Source: Candidatus Bipolaricaulota bacterium (GTDB lineage Bacteria > Bipolaricaulota > Bipolaricaulia > UBA7950 > UBA9294). From it: a stretch of 36,899 bases of DNA. The stretch spans positions 1 through 36,899 of the forward strand of contig JANQGM010000021.1 of NCBI GenBank assembly GCA_028277345.1, in the 5' to 3' direction. A model generated the notes under the pieces. It saw nothing but the letters and a program-made list of their open reading frames with translations. It had not been told where the DNA came from and ran no database searches. The number at the start of each line of letters is the position of its first letter. Within the stretch, counting starts at the first letter, position 1. This document shows positions 16,503 to 24,442 of this stretch, in pieces. The position numbers and the translations under genes are program-made.

Positions 16503-19486
16503 GAAGCCTCCTTGTCTAGTTTGGGGAGTGTAAAACGAAACGTCGTTCCTTGTCCTTCCGAAGATTCAACAGTGATGTTGCCGCCATGCCGTTCGACGAT
16601 GCGTCGACACAGGGCAAGCCCGATGCCTGTTCCCGGATATTCGCTGCGCGTGTGCAGGCGTTGGAAGATTTCGAAGATTCGGTCGTGGAAATCCGGGTGG
16701 ATACCGATTCCGTTATCCGCGACCGAGATTTTCCACATGTCTGCGCCTTCATCGGTATGAAGATGAATCCGAGGTGGGTGTTCGCCCCGGAACTTGATGG
16801 CATTACTGATCAAGTTTTGAAATAGAGACACCAGCTGACTCTCGTCACCGTAGACGCTTGGGAGTTCATCATGCGTGACAACAGATGACGAATCATTGAT
16901 GGCTGAAGCAAGGTTTGCTCTGGCGATGCCAAGGGCTCGATTGAGGTCCAACACGTCGAAGGGACGGCCCCGGGTTTGTACGCGAGAATAAGTCAGCAAG
17001 TCGTTGATCAGTCGTTGCATGCGATTGGCTCCATCGACGGCATAGTGAATGAAATCTCTGGCATCTTCATCCAACTGCTCTTTGTATCGCTTCTCCAGCA
17101 GTTGTGTATAGCTGGCAACCATGCGAAGCGGCTCTTGAAGGTCGTGCGAGGCGACGTAAGCGAACTGCTCGAGATCTTGGTTTGAGCGCGTAAGTTCGTC
17201 CATGCTGCGTCGAAGTTGAAGCTCGATCTCCTTGAGTTCGGAAATGTCCGTTCCCATGCCGATGAGATAGGGAACCTCATCGATCGTGCGGAGCGCTCCC
17301 GTAAACAAGTAGGGCGTCGATTCCTGCCAGCGATTGATGAAGCCGGCAACAGCTTCTGCCCGGCCATGGGTATAGACACGGCGGATGGCCTCTTCGATGT
17401 TGTCAACGTCCTCATCCCTGAAAAAATCCAGCGGATGCATCTTGGAGATCTCGTCTGACGAGTAGCCGGTGACATGCTCCAAGGTGCCGTTCCAACGTAT
17501 GAATCGCCCTTCCTTGCTGATTTGATAGAACACGCCGGGAAGGCTTTCGATGATGGAATCGGTGATTTCCTTTGCACGGCGCAACCGTGTTGTGGCCAGG
17601 CGCTGCTCGGTAACATCCAGATTGGCAGACTGATACCCCAGCAGTTCGTTTGCGTCACTGAGAATGACGGAAGCGTGGCCATTGGAAATAAAAGTGGAAC
17701 CGTCCTGACGCAGTGCGGTGAAATCCCCCGTCCACTCACCCTCTTCTTGAAGCGAATTGAGGAAGCTTGTCGCTTCGTCCGAATCGGCTAGGAATGCGGA
17801 GATTGGTTTCCCAACAGCCTCCTCGTCTCTTTCGTATCCCCAGAGACGGAGGAAAGAAGGGTTGACATGACGGATGACCCCGTCCACGTCCATGATGCTG
17901 TTGGCAGCGATGGAGCCCTCGTATACGCGGTTTTTTAGTCGAAGCTCGGTCTCGGCCTGACGTCGCCACGTCACGTCGACGATGGTTCCCAACAAAGCGG
18001 GGGCTCCATTGTAGTCAATCGACGTAGCCAAGGCTTCGCAGAAGATGGAGTCTCCGTCCTTACGTACGCCAGTGTAGGAGAAGGGCGGAAGGTCCTTCGT
18101 CCCTGCGAGGCAGTGTGAGATGTATTCATGGGCATGCTGGCGATTGTCGGGATGGGTTAGGTCCATAAGGCTCAAACGATCGACGAGTTCGTCTGGCCGG
18201 TATCCAAAGATGATCTCGAAGGCCGGGTTGACGTACTTGAGAATCATGTCTTGGAAGATGAAAACGCCGACTGGCGAGGCATCGGTGAGTAGGCGAAATT
18301 GTGTCTCCGAAGCGCGAAGAGCGGAGACCGTCTCCTGAAGCCGGGCCTCCGCCGCGGTACGGGCTCGCACCTCCCGATTCAGAGCATCTCGGGACGTTGT
18401 AATGGCCTCTAGGTTTTCCGTCATGTGATTGAGGGATAGGCCGAGTTGCGCAACTTCTCCATGGCCGCGAATGGGGAACCGGAAGTTTAGATTTCCGCGT
18501 CCGACTTCAGCCGTTCCTGCGATGAATCGATGAATGGGGCGCACCGAAGAGCGTCCGAACACAACAGCGACGAGCAGGACGAGAACTCCCATGAACGCCC
18601 CGCCAGCGATGAGGACGTTCGCCAAGCGGCGAATCGGTTGGACGACTTCGACCCAATCCGTTTCGACCAGAAGGCCGAGCGAGAGCGACTCGATCCAGCG
18701 AAAGGCGCCGATCACGGCGATGCCGCGATAGTCGTCATACACCTCGACACCCCGCTCTCTCGCCAGTACGCGGTCAGCGCCGACTGTGTTTAACATGCGA
18801 TGTGCAACGAAGCCCTTGCCAAACTTGGGCTCTGTGACGAACATGGCCGAGAGGTTGATGAGGTAGATATCCTGACTTGTGTGGGAACCGCTGGTCAAAC
18901 GAACGATTCGTCCCAGTTCTTCGAGATCAAGGTGACAGGTAAGAACGCCGATTGCAGCCGCCTCGCTCAGGCGAATGGGCGCCGCGATGTGGATCTGCAA
19001 TCTTTCTTGACTGACATAATAGCGGGGTTGGTCGATGAAGACCTGCTCGCGCCCATGAAGAAAGAAGGGCTCGGATTCGCGGAACGTGCCTTCAACAACC
19101 GGATTGGTGGACGTGAGAACCTGGCCGGTGGCAGGATGAAGAATGGAGAGGTCCTTGATTCCACTGAGCCGATTGGGCAGCAGATGATCACTCAAGAGCT
19201 CCTGGTAGGCGGTTTCCCATGCGTCGCTTCCGCGTTTGGCATGAATTAATTGCTCTGTCAGACGGACGACAAGGGGGCGGGCGGCAACGCTTTCGAGCAA
19301 GGCCGCGTTGCCTTCCATCCATTCCAAGAGGGCGTCCTCCTTGAGAACGGAGATCGACAGCGCGTGAGAGCGGGCCTCCTCAATCAGTGCGTCCTTGCCG
19401 CCTCGATATGAGAACAGGCCGAGAAGGAGCAGGGGGAACAAGCCAACCAGGACGAACAAGAGGGTGAGACGAATCCAGAAACGCAC
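16499..19486 (-). CDS. Membrane sensor histidine kinase, Cache-like/HAMP/three PAS
   Basis: 995 residues. A first membrane helix (about 5-25), a large extracytoplasmic domain of about 260 residues resembling a double Cache sensor, a second helix (VLIAGGAFMGVLVLLVAVVF, about 290-310), HAMP (about 312-364), a short coiled coil, three PAS domains (about 395-755) and a transmitter. The HisKA box is FAYVASHDLQEPLRMV, the form found in phytochrome kinases, and HATPase motifs NLISNAIKF, DNGIGI and GTGIGLAL are complete. The start is a GTG at 19486, three bases after the stop of the binding-protein gene and preceded by AGGAC. The position suggests that the periplasmic binding protein, or its ligand, is what the extracytoplasmic domain senses. 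The likely phosphate acceptor is the adjacent Rcp1-like receiver. Confidence 0.93.
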   Translation of the reverse strand: MRFWIRLTLLFVLVGLFPLLLLGLFSYRGGKDALIEEARSHALSISVLKEDALLEWMEGNAALLESVAARPLVVRLTEQLIHAKRGSDAWETAYQELLSDHLLPNRLSGIKDLSILHPATGQVLTSTNPVVEGTFRESEPFFLHGREQVFIDQPRYYVSQERLQIHIAAPIRLSEAAAIGVLTCHLDLEELGRIVRLTSGSHTSQDIYLINLSAMFVTEPKFGKGFVAHRMLNTVGADRVLARERGVEVYDDYRGIAVIGAFRWIESLSLGLLVETDWVEVVQPIRRLANVLIAGGAFMGVLVLLVAVVFGRSSVRPIHRFIAGTAEVGRGNLNFRFPIRGHGEVAQLGLSLNHMTENLEAITTSRDALNREVRARTAAEARLQETVSALRASETQFRLLTDASPVGVFIFQDMILKYVNPAFEIIFGYRPDELVDRLSLMDLTHPDNRQHAHEYISHCLAGTKDLPPFSYTGVRKDGDSIFCEALATSIDYNGAPALLGTIVDVTWRRQAETELRLKNRVYEGSIAANSIMDVDGVIRHVNPSFLRLWGYERDEEAVGKPISAFLADSDEATSFLNSLQEEGEWTGDFTALRQDGSTFISNGHASVILSDANELLGYQSANLDVTEQRLATTRLRRAKEITDSIIESLPGVFYQISKEGRFIRWNGTLEHVTGYSSDEISKMHPLDFFRDEDVDNIEEAIRRVYTHGRAEAVAGFINRWQESTPYLFTGALRTIDEVPYLIGMGTDISELKEIELQLRRSMDELTRSNQDLEQFAYVASHDLQEPLRMVASYTQLLEKRYKEQLDEDARDFIHYAVDGANRMQRLINDLLTYSRVQTRGRPFDVLDLNRALGIARANLASAINDSSSVVTHDELPSVYGDESQLVSLFQNLISNAIKFRGEHPPRIHLHTDEGADMWKISVADNGIGIHPDFHDRIFEIFQRLHTRSEYPGTGIGLALCRRIVERHGGNITVESSEGQGTTFRFTLPKLDKEAS

Positions 19487-19489
19487 GAG

Positions 19490-20467
19490 TTAATCGTCCT
19501 CTTCATAGACGGCCTTCAGAAAGTCGAGCGTGAATGCAGCATCGACATCAATGGGTTCGGTCAGCAGATCATGATCAAACAAGAGCGCAGCCATATCCAG
19601 CCACACTTCTGGCCTCATCCAGCCGATTCGATCGTATCCGGTGTGGATCAATGGGATGCTGGCACGAAGCATCTCGTACTGTAGGCTGCGATCTTGAAGA
19701 TGGGCGTAGTCCATGGTTGCATCGATGGCTGACTCCGGCTCTTGAAGCGCACGCAGGTGTCCTGCCAACGTCGCGCGAAGGAAGCGTAAGACGAGATCGG
19801 GCCGATCGGCGGCCAACTGCTCGTGGACAACCAGCGTATCCGCATAGAAATGAACCCCGAAATCGTCGGGCCAAAAGAGGCGCAAGGGACGATCTCCTGT
19901 TTTCTGACGCAGGGAAAGCAGCGAGCCGGCGGCGAAGGAGACAGTGACATCCACATCTCCTTGGAGGAACGCAGTATCGTCGTAGGTATAGGGAATGATG
20001 TTGATGGATGTCATGCCAATATCCAGCTGATTCATCATCATCTCGAACTGAATGTGATTGTATCCCTCCGTAATGGCGACGGTTCGTCCAACGAAGTCGT
20101 ACGGCGAGTGGATGCCGGAGTCGGCGAAGGCAACGAGGACGAACGGGTTAATCCGGTACAGGGTGGCGATCGCGATCAGCGGTATTCCCCGGCTTCGAGC
20201 CACGAGCATGCTGTCGGCTCCCATCACGGCAAAATCAACATCACCGCGAGAGATCCCAGAGACCACATCAATGCCCACCCCCCCGGGGAGAAAGGTGACG
20301 TCGATGCCTTCGCGCTGATAGCTCCCCTCACGGTCAGCTGTGTAGAAGCCTGCGAACTGTGCTTGGTGAATCCATTTCAATTGAACGGTAACCTCATCGA
20401 TTGCGGCCATGGCGAGGGAGGGAACGAGGATGACGAGAAGAATGAGCGGAGAAACACGGATTCGCAT
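19490..20467 (-). CDS. NMT1/THI5-like periplasmic substrate-binding protein
   Basis: 325 residues: a cleavable signal peptide (RVSPLILLVILVPSLAMA), then an NMT1/THI5-type solute-binding fold. Diagnostic segments are VQLKWIHQAQFAGFYTADRE at the mature N-terminus, the GGVGIDVVSGISRGDVDFAV region and WPDDFGVHFYADTLVVHE. Family members bind pyrimidine precursors, riboflavin- or taurine-like ligands and normally feed an ABC importer. No permease or ATPase is encoded here; the next genes are all signalling genes. A receptor role, presenting ligand to the downstream membrane kinase, is therefore inferred. The ATG at 20467 follows GAGGAGG. It heads the five-gene operon and has an extended -10 promoter at 20522. 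The ligand cannot be named. Confidence 0.92.
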   Translation of the reverse strand: MRIRVSPLILLVILVPSLAMAAIDEVTVQLKWIHQAQFAGFYTADREGSYQREGIDVTFLPGGVGIDVVSGISRGDVDFAVMGADSMLVARSRGIPLIAIATLYRINPFVLVAFADSGIHSPYDFVGRTVAITEGYNHIQFEMMMNQLDIGMTSINIIPYTYDDTAFLQGDVDVTVSFAAGSLLSLRQKTGDRPLRLFWPDDFGVHFYADTLVVHEQLAADRPDLVLRFLRATLAGHLRALQEPESAIDATMDYAHLQDRSLQYEMLRASIPLIHTGYDRIGWMRPEVWLDMAALLFDHDLLTEPIDVDAAFTLDFLKAVYEEDD

Positions 20468-20521
20468 CTTGGCCTCCTCGAGCGCCAGGCTCAGACGAAT
20501 GAACAGGTTCTGACATCGTTC

Positions 20522-20530
20522 ACTATAGCA
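20522..20530 (-). promoter_or_regulatory. Extended -10 promoter element of the signalling operon
   Basis: On the minus strand TGCTATAGT places a TG one base before TATAGT, the extended -10 form, about 55 bases before the binding-protein start. No good -35 box is visible. The octamer GCTATAGT recurs upstream of the other binding-protein gene. Confidence 0.45.
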
Positions 20531-20669
20531 CGTTCTTTTGTGAGCGGACCATGCGTTGTTCCTCAGGTGACAATACTATAGATACCGTCGCATCGCGTGA
20601 AATGACTCATCAACGTTCTAGCGATGGCGATGGGTATGAAGGTCAACCGTAGAGATCGCTCTGTCAGCG

Positions 20670-20675
20670 TATAAT
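20670..20675 (+). promoter_or_regulatory. Consensus -10 box upstream of the divergent kinase
   Basis: TATAAT at 20670-20675 lies about 45 bases before the kinase ATG at 20721. No convincing -35 box is at the expected distance, so an activator could be needed. Confidence 0.35.
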
Positions 20676-20720
20676 GCCAGTTTAGGCAGGCTGGAGAAAC
20701 GCGAAATCCCGGAGCGTGCG

Positions 20721-22142
20721 ATGGAACGAAACTTGTTGGAGTCCGCGAATGTCCTTGTCCTTGTGCTTGATCGCTCAGGGACCATTGTGCGGCTCAACCG
20801 TTTTGCTGAGCGCACCATTGGATATTCCCGCAAGGAAACGGCCGGGAAGAACTGGTTTCAGCTCGTTGGGGATGGGCGGATTCCGGAGGGGTTCCGGCGG
20901 GCGTTCGATCAGCCGGTCGAGGAATCGATCAATATCAGCACCATCCGTTGTCGATCGGGTGAAGCAAGGGTTATCGAATGGCGCAATACTCTTCTCTTCT
21001 CGGTCCAGGAGGTCGTTGAAGGCATGCTGTCGGTCGGGGTTGACATCACCGATCGACACTTTGCGATCTTGAATTTCGCGTCCGAAGAGAGCACGTTTCG
21101 CAATGTCTTTGAGAACGCATCGCAGGCGATGCTGGTGGGAGCCGTATCCACCAATCCCGGCGCTCGACGCAGGTTAACGGCCAACGCCGCGCTTTTGCGC
21201 ATGCTTGGCTATGCTTCAGAGGAACTTGACGGTATGAGCGTGAACGATCTCATTCATCCCCAGGATCTGATCGAAGAGCGAAGGCTGCTTCACGAAATCT
21301 TGCGAGGGGATCGAGACTCGTATCGCCTTGAAATGCGGTTGCTTCACAAGTCGGGAGACTACATGTGGGCTCGGGCCACGGTGTTGGCCGTTCGATCGGA
21401 TCCGACGCGAGCGATCATGGTGATCTTCGTGGAGGACCTGACGCAGAGCCATCGCGCTGAAGAAGCGCTCCATGAGTCAACTCGGGAACTACGCGTCCTC
21501 GAAGCCCGCCTCGCGGAGACCCAGGAAGAGGAGCGGCAACGGATCGCTCGTGAACTGCACGATCAAGTGAGTCAGGATCTAACCAGCCTATCCATCAATC
21601 TGCAGCTTGCTCAAGCGGAAATTGAGCCGTCGAATGACGCCGCCCTCTCCCGCCTCTCCAGCGCCGTGGATTTGATTGATGAGACTGCCGGACACATCCG
21701 TGACCTAACCTTCGATTTGCGTACCCCCCTGCTCGAGGATTCGGGCCTGAGTGCGGCTCTCATCTGGCACGCCAAGCGATTTGAGCGGCGTACGGGGCTG
21801 GTGGTGCGCATTGGCGGAGAAAACCCATCGGTTCGGCTGCCGAGCGGAACGGAGATTGCGCTCTTCCGAATTACGCAGGAAGCGCTGAGCAACGTTGTGA
21901 AGCACGCGAGAGCATCGTATGTCGATATCGAGTTCGCTGAGCGAAACGGATATCTTGAGTTGTCGATACGAGATGATGGCATTGGCTTTGATGTCTCCGG
22001 CGTCATCGAAGGAGGCGCTGAGTCCGATCCTCGGTGGGGGCTCTTGAACATGCGCGCGCGGGCGGAGGCCCTAGGTGGATCGCTGGATGTGTCCTCATCC
22101 AGCGGCGAGGGAACCTGCGTCATGGTCAAGGTGCCGCGTTAG
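20721..22142 (+). CDS. Cytoplasmic PAS-PAS histidine kinase with HisKA_3 (NarX/DegS type)
   Basis: 473 residues without membrane helices. Two PAS domains (about 1-115 and 122-245; the second has the typical MLGYASEELDGMSVNDLIHP and HKSGDYMWARA) lead into a coiled linker and a HisKA_3 dimerisation domain, with the phospho-acceptor in RIARELHDQVSQDL (about residue 280). The HATPase is complete (ALSNVVKHARAS, IRDDGIGFD, GLLNMRARAEALGG). HisKA_3 kinases normally pair with NarL/FixJ-type DNA-binding regulators, but none is encoded nearby, so it is an orphan. It is divergent from the five-gene signalling operon across 253 bases, which may mean shared control. The ATG at 20721 follows GGAG at a suitable distance. 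Confidence 0.93.
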   Translation: MERNLLESANVLVLVLDRSGTIVRLNRFAERTIGYSRKETAGKNWFQLVGDGRIPEGFRRAFDQPVEESINISTIRCRSGEARVIEWRNTLLFSVQEVVEGMLSVGVDITDRHFAILNFASEESTFRNVFENASQAMLVGAVSTNPGARRRLTANAALLRMLGYASEELDGMSVNDLIHPQDLIEERRLLHEILRGDRDSYRLEMRLLHKSGDYMWARATVLAVRSDPTRAIMVIFVEDLTQSHRAEEALHESTRELRVLEARLAETQEEERQRIARELHDQVSQDLTSLSINLQLAQAEIEPSNDAALSRLSSAVDLIDETAGHIRDLTFDLRTPLLEDSGLSAALIWHAKRFERRTGLVVRIGGENPSVRLPSGTEIALFRITQEALSNVVKHARASYVDIEFAERNGYLELSIRDDGIGFDVSGVIEGGAESDPRWGLLNMRARAEALGGSLDVSSSSGEGTCVMVKVPR

Positions 22143-22419
22143 ACCACAAGCAGCGGTTCTGGTGTGCGCCTTTGTTCTTTAGTTTGTGGGTACGTTGTCA
22201 CACAATTGACCCTGCGGATCAGAAGCGATGGGAGTCGTTCACCTTCCATCGGTTCACTGAGGATCCGTTCTTGAAGCGTTAGATCCTCTTCTTTCGTGCA
22301 GATGTTCCCGACGTGTAGAAAGCGATTGCTCGCTGACTGTAGCTTGCGATCCAAGTTGGCATGAATGCGTCTCATTTGTCTCTTCAGAAAACACCGCGTA
22401 GAGTGAATCAGGGGGTAAT
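22143..22419. other. Intergenic stretch, possible small minus-strand ORF
   Basis: No recognised gene or RNA lies between the orphan kinase and the DUF523 gene. A 78-codon minus-strand frame (22375 to 22139) is open, starts with ATG and has reasonable composition, but its ribosome binding site is weak (GAAGAG) and I know no relatives. I leave it as undecided. Confidence 0.25.
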
Positions 22420-23379
22420 ATGCTTAAGCCGAGGGTTTTTTTCAGCCGATGTCTGGGGTTCGATCGATGCCGCTATAACGGAGTGACGATCCTTGATCCC
22501 ATCGTTCAGTTGCTCAAGCCGTTGGTGGAGGCCATTCACGAGTGCCCGGAGATGGCCATTGGATTGGGGGTCCCTCGACAGCCGATCCGCATCATTGAGC
22601 AGAAAGGAACACGACAGCTTGTGCAGCCGGAAACCGGCCTGGATTGCACAGCAGCGATGGAGGGCTTTACGTCTACCTACTTAGATAACATCGGCGAGGT
22701 CGATGGATTTATCCTGAAGTATCGGTCGCCTTCCTGCGGGATGAATCAAGTGAAGATTTACAACAGCTCGAAGCCCAACGCCGGACACAGCAAGGGAGCA
22801 GGGTTCTTTGGGGAGGCCGTTCTTGAACGGTTTCCCGGATATCCCATTGAGGACGAAGGGCGGCTATCCAACTTCGATATTCGCCATCATTTCCTCACTC
22901 ACCTGTTCTGTCGAGCGCGCTTTCGAGCGGCCAGATCGAAAGGGATGGCCAGGGATCTCATTGCCTTTCATGCGGCGCACAAACTGTTGCTCATGGCCTA
23001 TCACCAGGAGGAGATGCGCGCACTTGGGCGACTTGTGGCTCATGTAAAGGCGGAAGGACTGGAGCAATCGTGGCGTACGTACGAGGAAGGATTTGCGAGA
23101 GCGCTTCGGCGAGCGCCACGCCGGAATTCGGCGATCAATGTATTGCAACATGGCTTTGGCTATGTTTCGGATAGCCTGACATCAAAAGAGCGGCGATTCT
23201 TTTTGGAAACACTCGATCAGTATCGGCAGAAGCAGATCCCCTTGTCCGTGCCGACGCGTCTATTGCGGTCCTGGATTCTGCGTTTCGATGTCGCCTATTT
23301 GAACGAACAAGTCTATTTCGATCCGTACCCGTTGGAATTGGTTGAAGTATTGGATTCGGGGAAGGGGAGAGCGCTCTAA
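22420..23379 (+). CDS. DUF523 and DUF1722 (YbgA-like) domain protein
   Basis: 319 residues. The N-terminal DUF523 part (about 1-150) has its cysteine-containing motifs VFFSRCLGFDRCRYNG and YRSPSCGMNQVKIY. The C-terminal DUF1722/YbgA part (about 170-315) contains the typical LIAFHAAHKLLLMAYHQEEM and NVLQHGFGYVSDSLTSKERR. This two-domain architecture is a well-known uncharacterised family; DUF523 is sometimes called a putative purine-nucleoside or sulfur-related domain, and YbgA has been associated with photolyase operons. Neither role can be confirmed here and no photolyase is nearby. The ATG at 22420 follows a GGGGG stretch. It is followed by an inverted repeat at 23381-23396. Cytoplasmic; function unknown. 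Confidence 0.9.
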   Translation: MLKPRVFFSRCLGFDRCRYNGVTILDPIVQLLKPLVEAIHECPEMAIGLGVPRQPIRIIEQKGTRQLVQPETGLDCTAAMEGFTSTYLDNIGEVDGFILKYRSPSCGMNQVKIYNSSKPNAGHSKGAGFFGEAVLERFPGYPIEDEGRLSNFDIRHHFLTHLFCRARFRAARSKGMARDLIAFHAAHKLLLMAYHQEEMRALGRLVAHVKAEGLEQSWRTYEEGFARALRRAPRRNSAINVLQHGFGYVSDSLTSKERRFFLETLDQYRQKQIPLSVPTRLLRSWILRFDVAYLNEQVYFDPYPLELVEVLDSGKGRAL

Positions 23380-23380
23380 G

Positions 23381-23396
23381 TTGACGGATACGTCAA
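23381..23396. repeat. Perfect inverted repeat TTGACG-GATA-CGTCAA
   Basis: A six-pair inverted repeat with a four-base spacer lies directly after the DUF523 stop and about 60 bases before the PKD lipoprotein gene. It could be an operator, a promoter -35 region on either strand (TTGACG) or a small hairpin. Confidence 0.4.
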
Positions 23397-23456
23397 TTGG
23401 TATTAGGCTAGCGAACGTACGGATGTTTTCATGATTTCGCGTGAAAGGGGGGAAAC

Positions 23457-23813
23457 GTGAACAAGAGGATATTCGCTGCTCTAGCGATCGCGCTTGGATT
23501 CTTGCTCGTCGTCGCTGGATGCGTCTATATCGGGAATTTGCGTCCTGTTGCCAGCTTTACCGCGACGCCCATGACGGGCACGACGCCGCTTGACGTTGAC
23601 TTCGATGCATCAGCCTCGTCGGATACCGACGGAACGATTGCCACGTATGCGTGGGACTTCGGCGATGGGCAGACCGCTTCGGTGACCATCGCTACGATTT
23701 CGCATCAGTTTGTGCTTCAGAGTGACTCAGAGACGTTCCGAGTTGTCCTGACGGTCACCGATGATGGTGGAGCGACCGATCAAGCCGTCGCCGATATTAC
23801 GGTCAATCCCTAG
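23457..23813 (+). CDS. PKD-domain lipoprotein
   Basis: 118 residues. A lipoprotein signal peptide with the lipobox VAGC (LGFLLVVAGCVYIG) is followed by one PKD domain filling the rest. Its core motif is AYAWDFGDGQT-like (ATYAWDFGDGQTAS) and it ends in FRVVLTVTDDGGATDQAVAD. PKD domains are Ig-like modules that mediate binding at the cell surface. The protein has nothing else, so it may be a small membrane-anchored adaptor. The start is a GTG at 23457 after a strong GGGGGGAAA purine run. The gene is a single unit, ending at a terminator shared with the convergent rubrerythrin gene. A second PKD lipoprotein of different build lies at 33764-34444. Confidence 0.85.
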   Translation: MNKRIFAALAIALGFLLVVAGCVYIGNLRPVASFTATPMTGTTPLDVDFDASASSDTDGTIATYAWDFGDGQTASVTIATISHQFVLQSDSETFRVVLTVTDDGGATDQAVADITVNP

Positions 23814-23847
23814 CCGCGTCGCGGACTAGACTTTACTGAAACGAAGA

Positions 23848-23881
23848 AAACAGCGAATCGCGCAGAGGCGATTCGCTGTTT
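23848..23881. terminator. Bidirectional intrinsic terminator
   Basis: A perfect 14-pair stem (23848-23861 with 23868-23881, loop GCAGAG) sits between the convergent PKD lipoprotein and rubrerythrin genes. T-rich tracts follow on the minus strand (TTTTCTTCGTTTC) and, more weakly, on the plus strand. Confidence 0.88.
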
Positions 23882-23891
23882 GATTTGGCGT

Positions 23892-24392
23892 CTACTGAAT
23901 GGCGAAGAATTTCGCCTTCGGGGCCTGGCAAATCGGGCACGTGTCCGGTGCATGGTCGTACACGGTGTTGCCGCAGATCTCGCAGACATAAATCTCTCGA
24001 TCCGGAAGATCGCCTCTGCTTTCTATAGCGCCAAGCGCTTCGGAGTAGAGGTTGTGATGGATCTCTTCAACGGCATTGGCGCTTTTAAACGAGATTGTGG
24101 CTGCCGTATTGCCTTCGGCCTCCGCTTCCTGAATGAACTTGGGGTACATCTCCTGGAACTCGAACCCTTCGCCGGCGATGGCTGACTTTAGGTTCTCTTT
24201 TGTTGTCTGAATGCCTCCCATGACGCGCAGGTGGTTGTGGGCGTGAACGGTCTCTGCGGCCGCGGCGGCGCGAAAAAGCTTTGCGATCTGAGGAAGGCCA
24301 TCTTTCTCAGCTGCCACGGCAAAGGCCAGATACTTCCGATTGGCTTGGGATTCGCCCGCGAATGCTTCTTGGAGGTTGTTGAGTGTCGTCAT
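23892..24392 (-). CDS. Rubrerythrin
   Basis: 166 residues, near the usual length of the short rubrerythrins. The N-terminal ferritin-like di-iron domain contains AFAGESQANRKYLAFA and ETVHAHNH (ExxH), and the second helix pair has AEAEGNTAATISFKSANAVE and EEIHHNLY (ExxH). The C-terminal rubredoxin domain has two CxxC pairs, YVCEICGNTVYDHAPDTCPI and the following Cys, to bind one iron. The protein reduces hydrogen peroxide in the cytoplasm of anaerobes, taking electrons through its rubredoxin domain. The ATG at 24392 follows AAAGGAGA. It ends at the bidirectional terminator at 23848. Together with the ferritin-like gene at 10540 it points to an oxygen-sensitive lifestyle. Confidence 0.96.
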   Translation of the reverse strand: MTTLNNLQEAFAGESQANRKYLAFAVAAEKDGLPQIAKLFRAAAAAETVHAHNHLRVMGGIQTTKENLKSAIAGEGFEFQEMYPKFIQEAEAEGNTAATISFKSANAVEEIHHNLYSEALGAIESRGDLPDREIYVCEICGNTVYDHAPDTCPICQAPKAKFFAIQ

Positions 24393-24442
24393 CCGAATCT
24401 CCTTTCTTTCCGGATACGAGTATCCAACGAATGGGGAATCAA

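Noticed and set aside
19823-20581. Open 252-codon plus-strand frame
   Set aside because: It is antisense to the NMT1-like binding-protein gene, with no start signal or recognisable motif.
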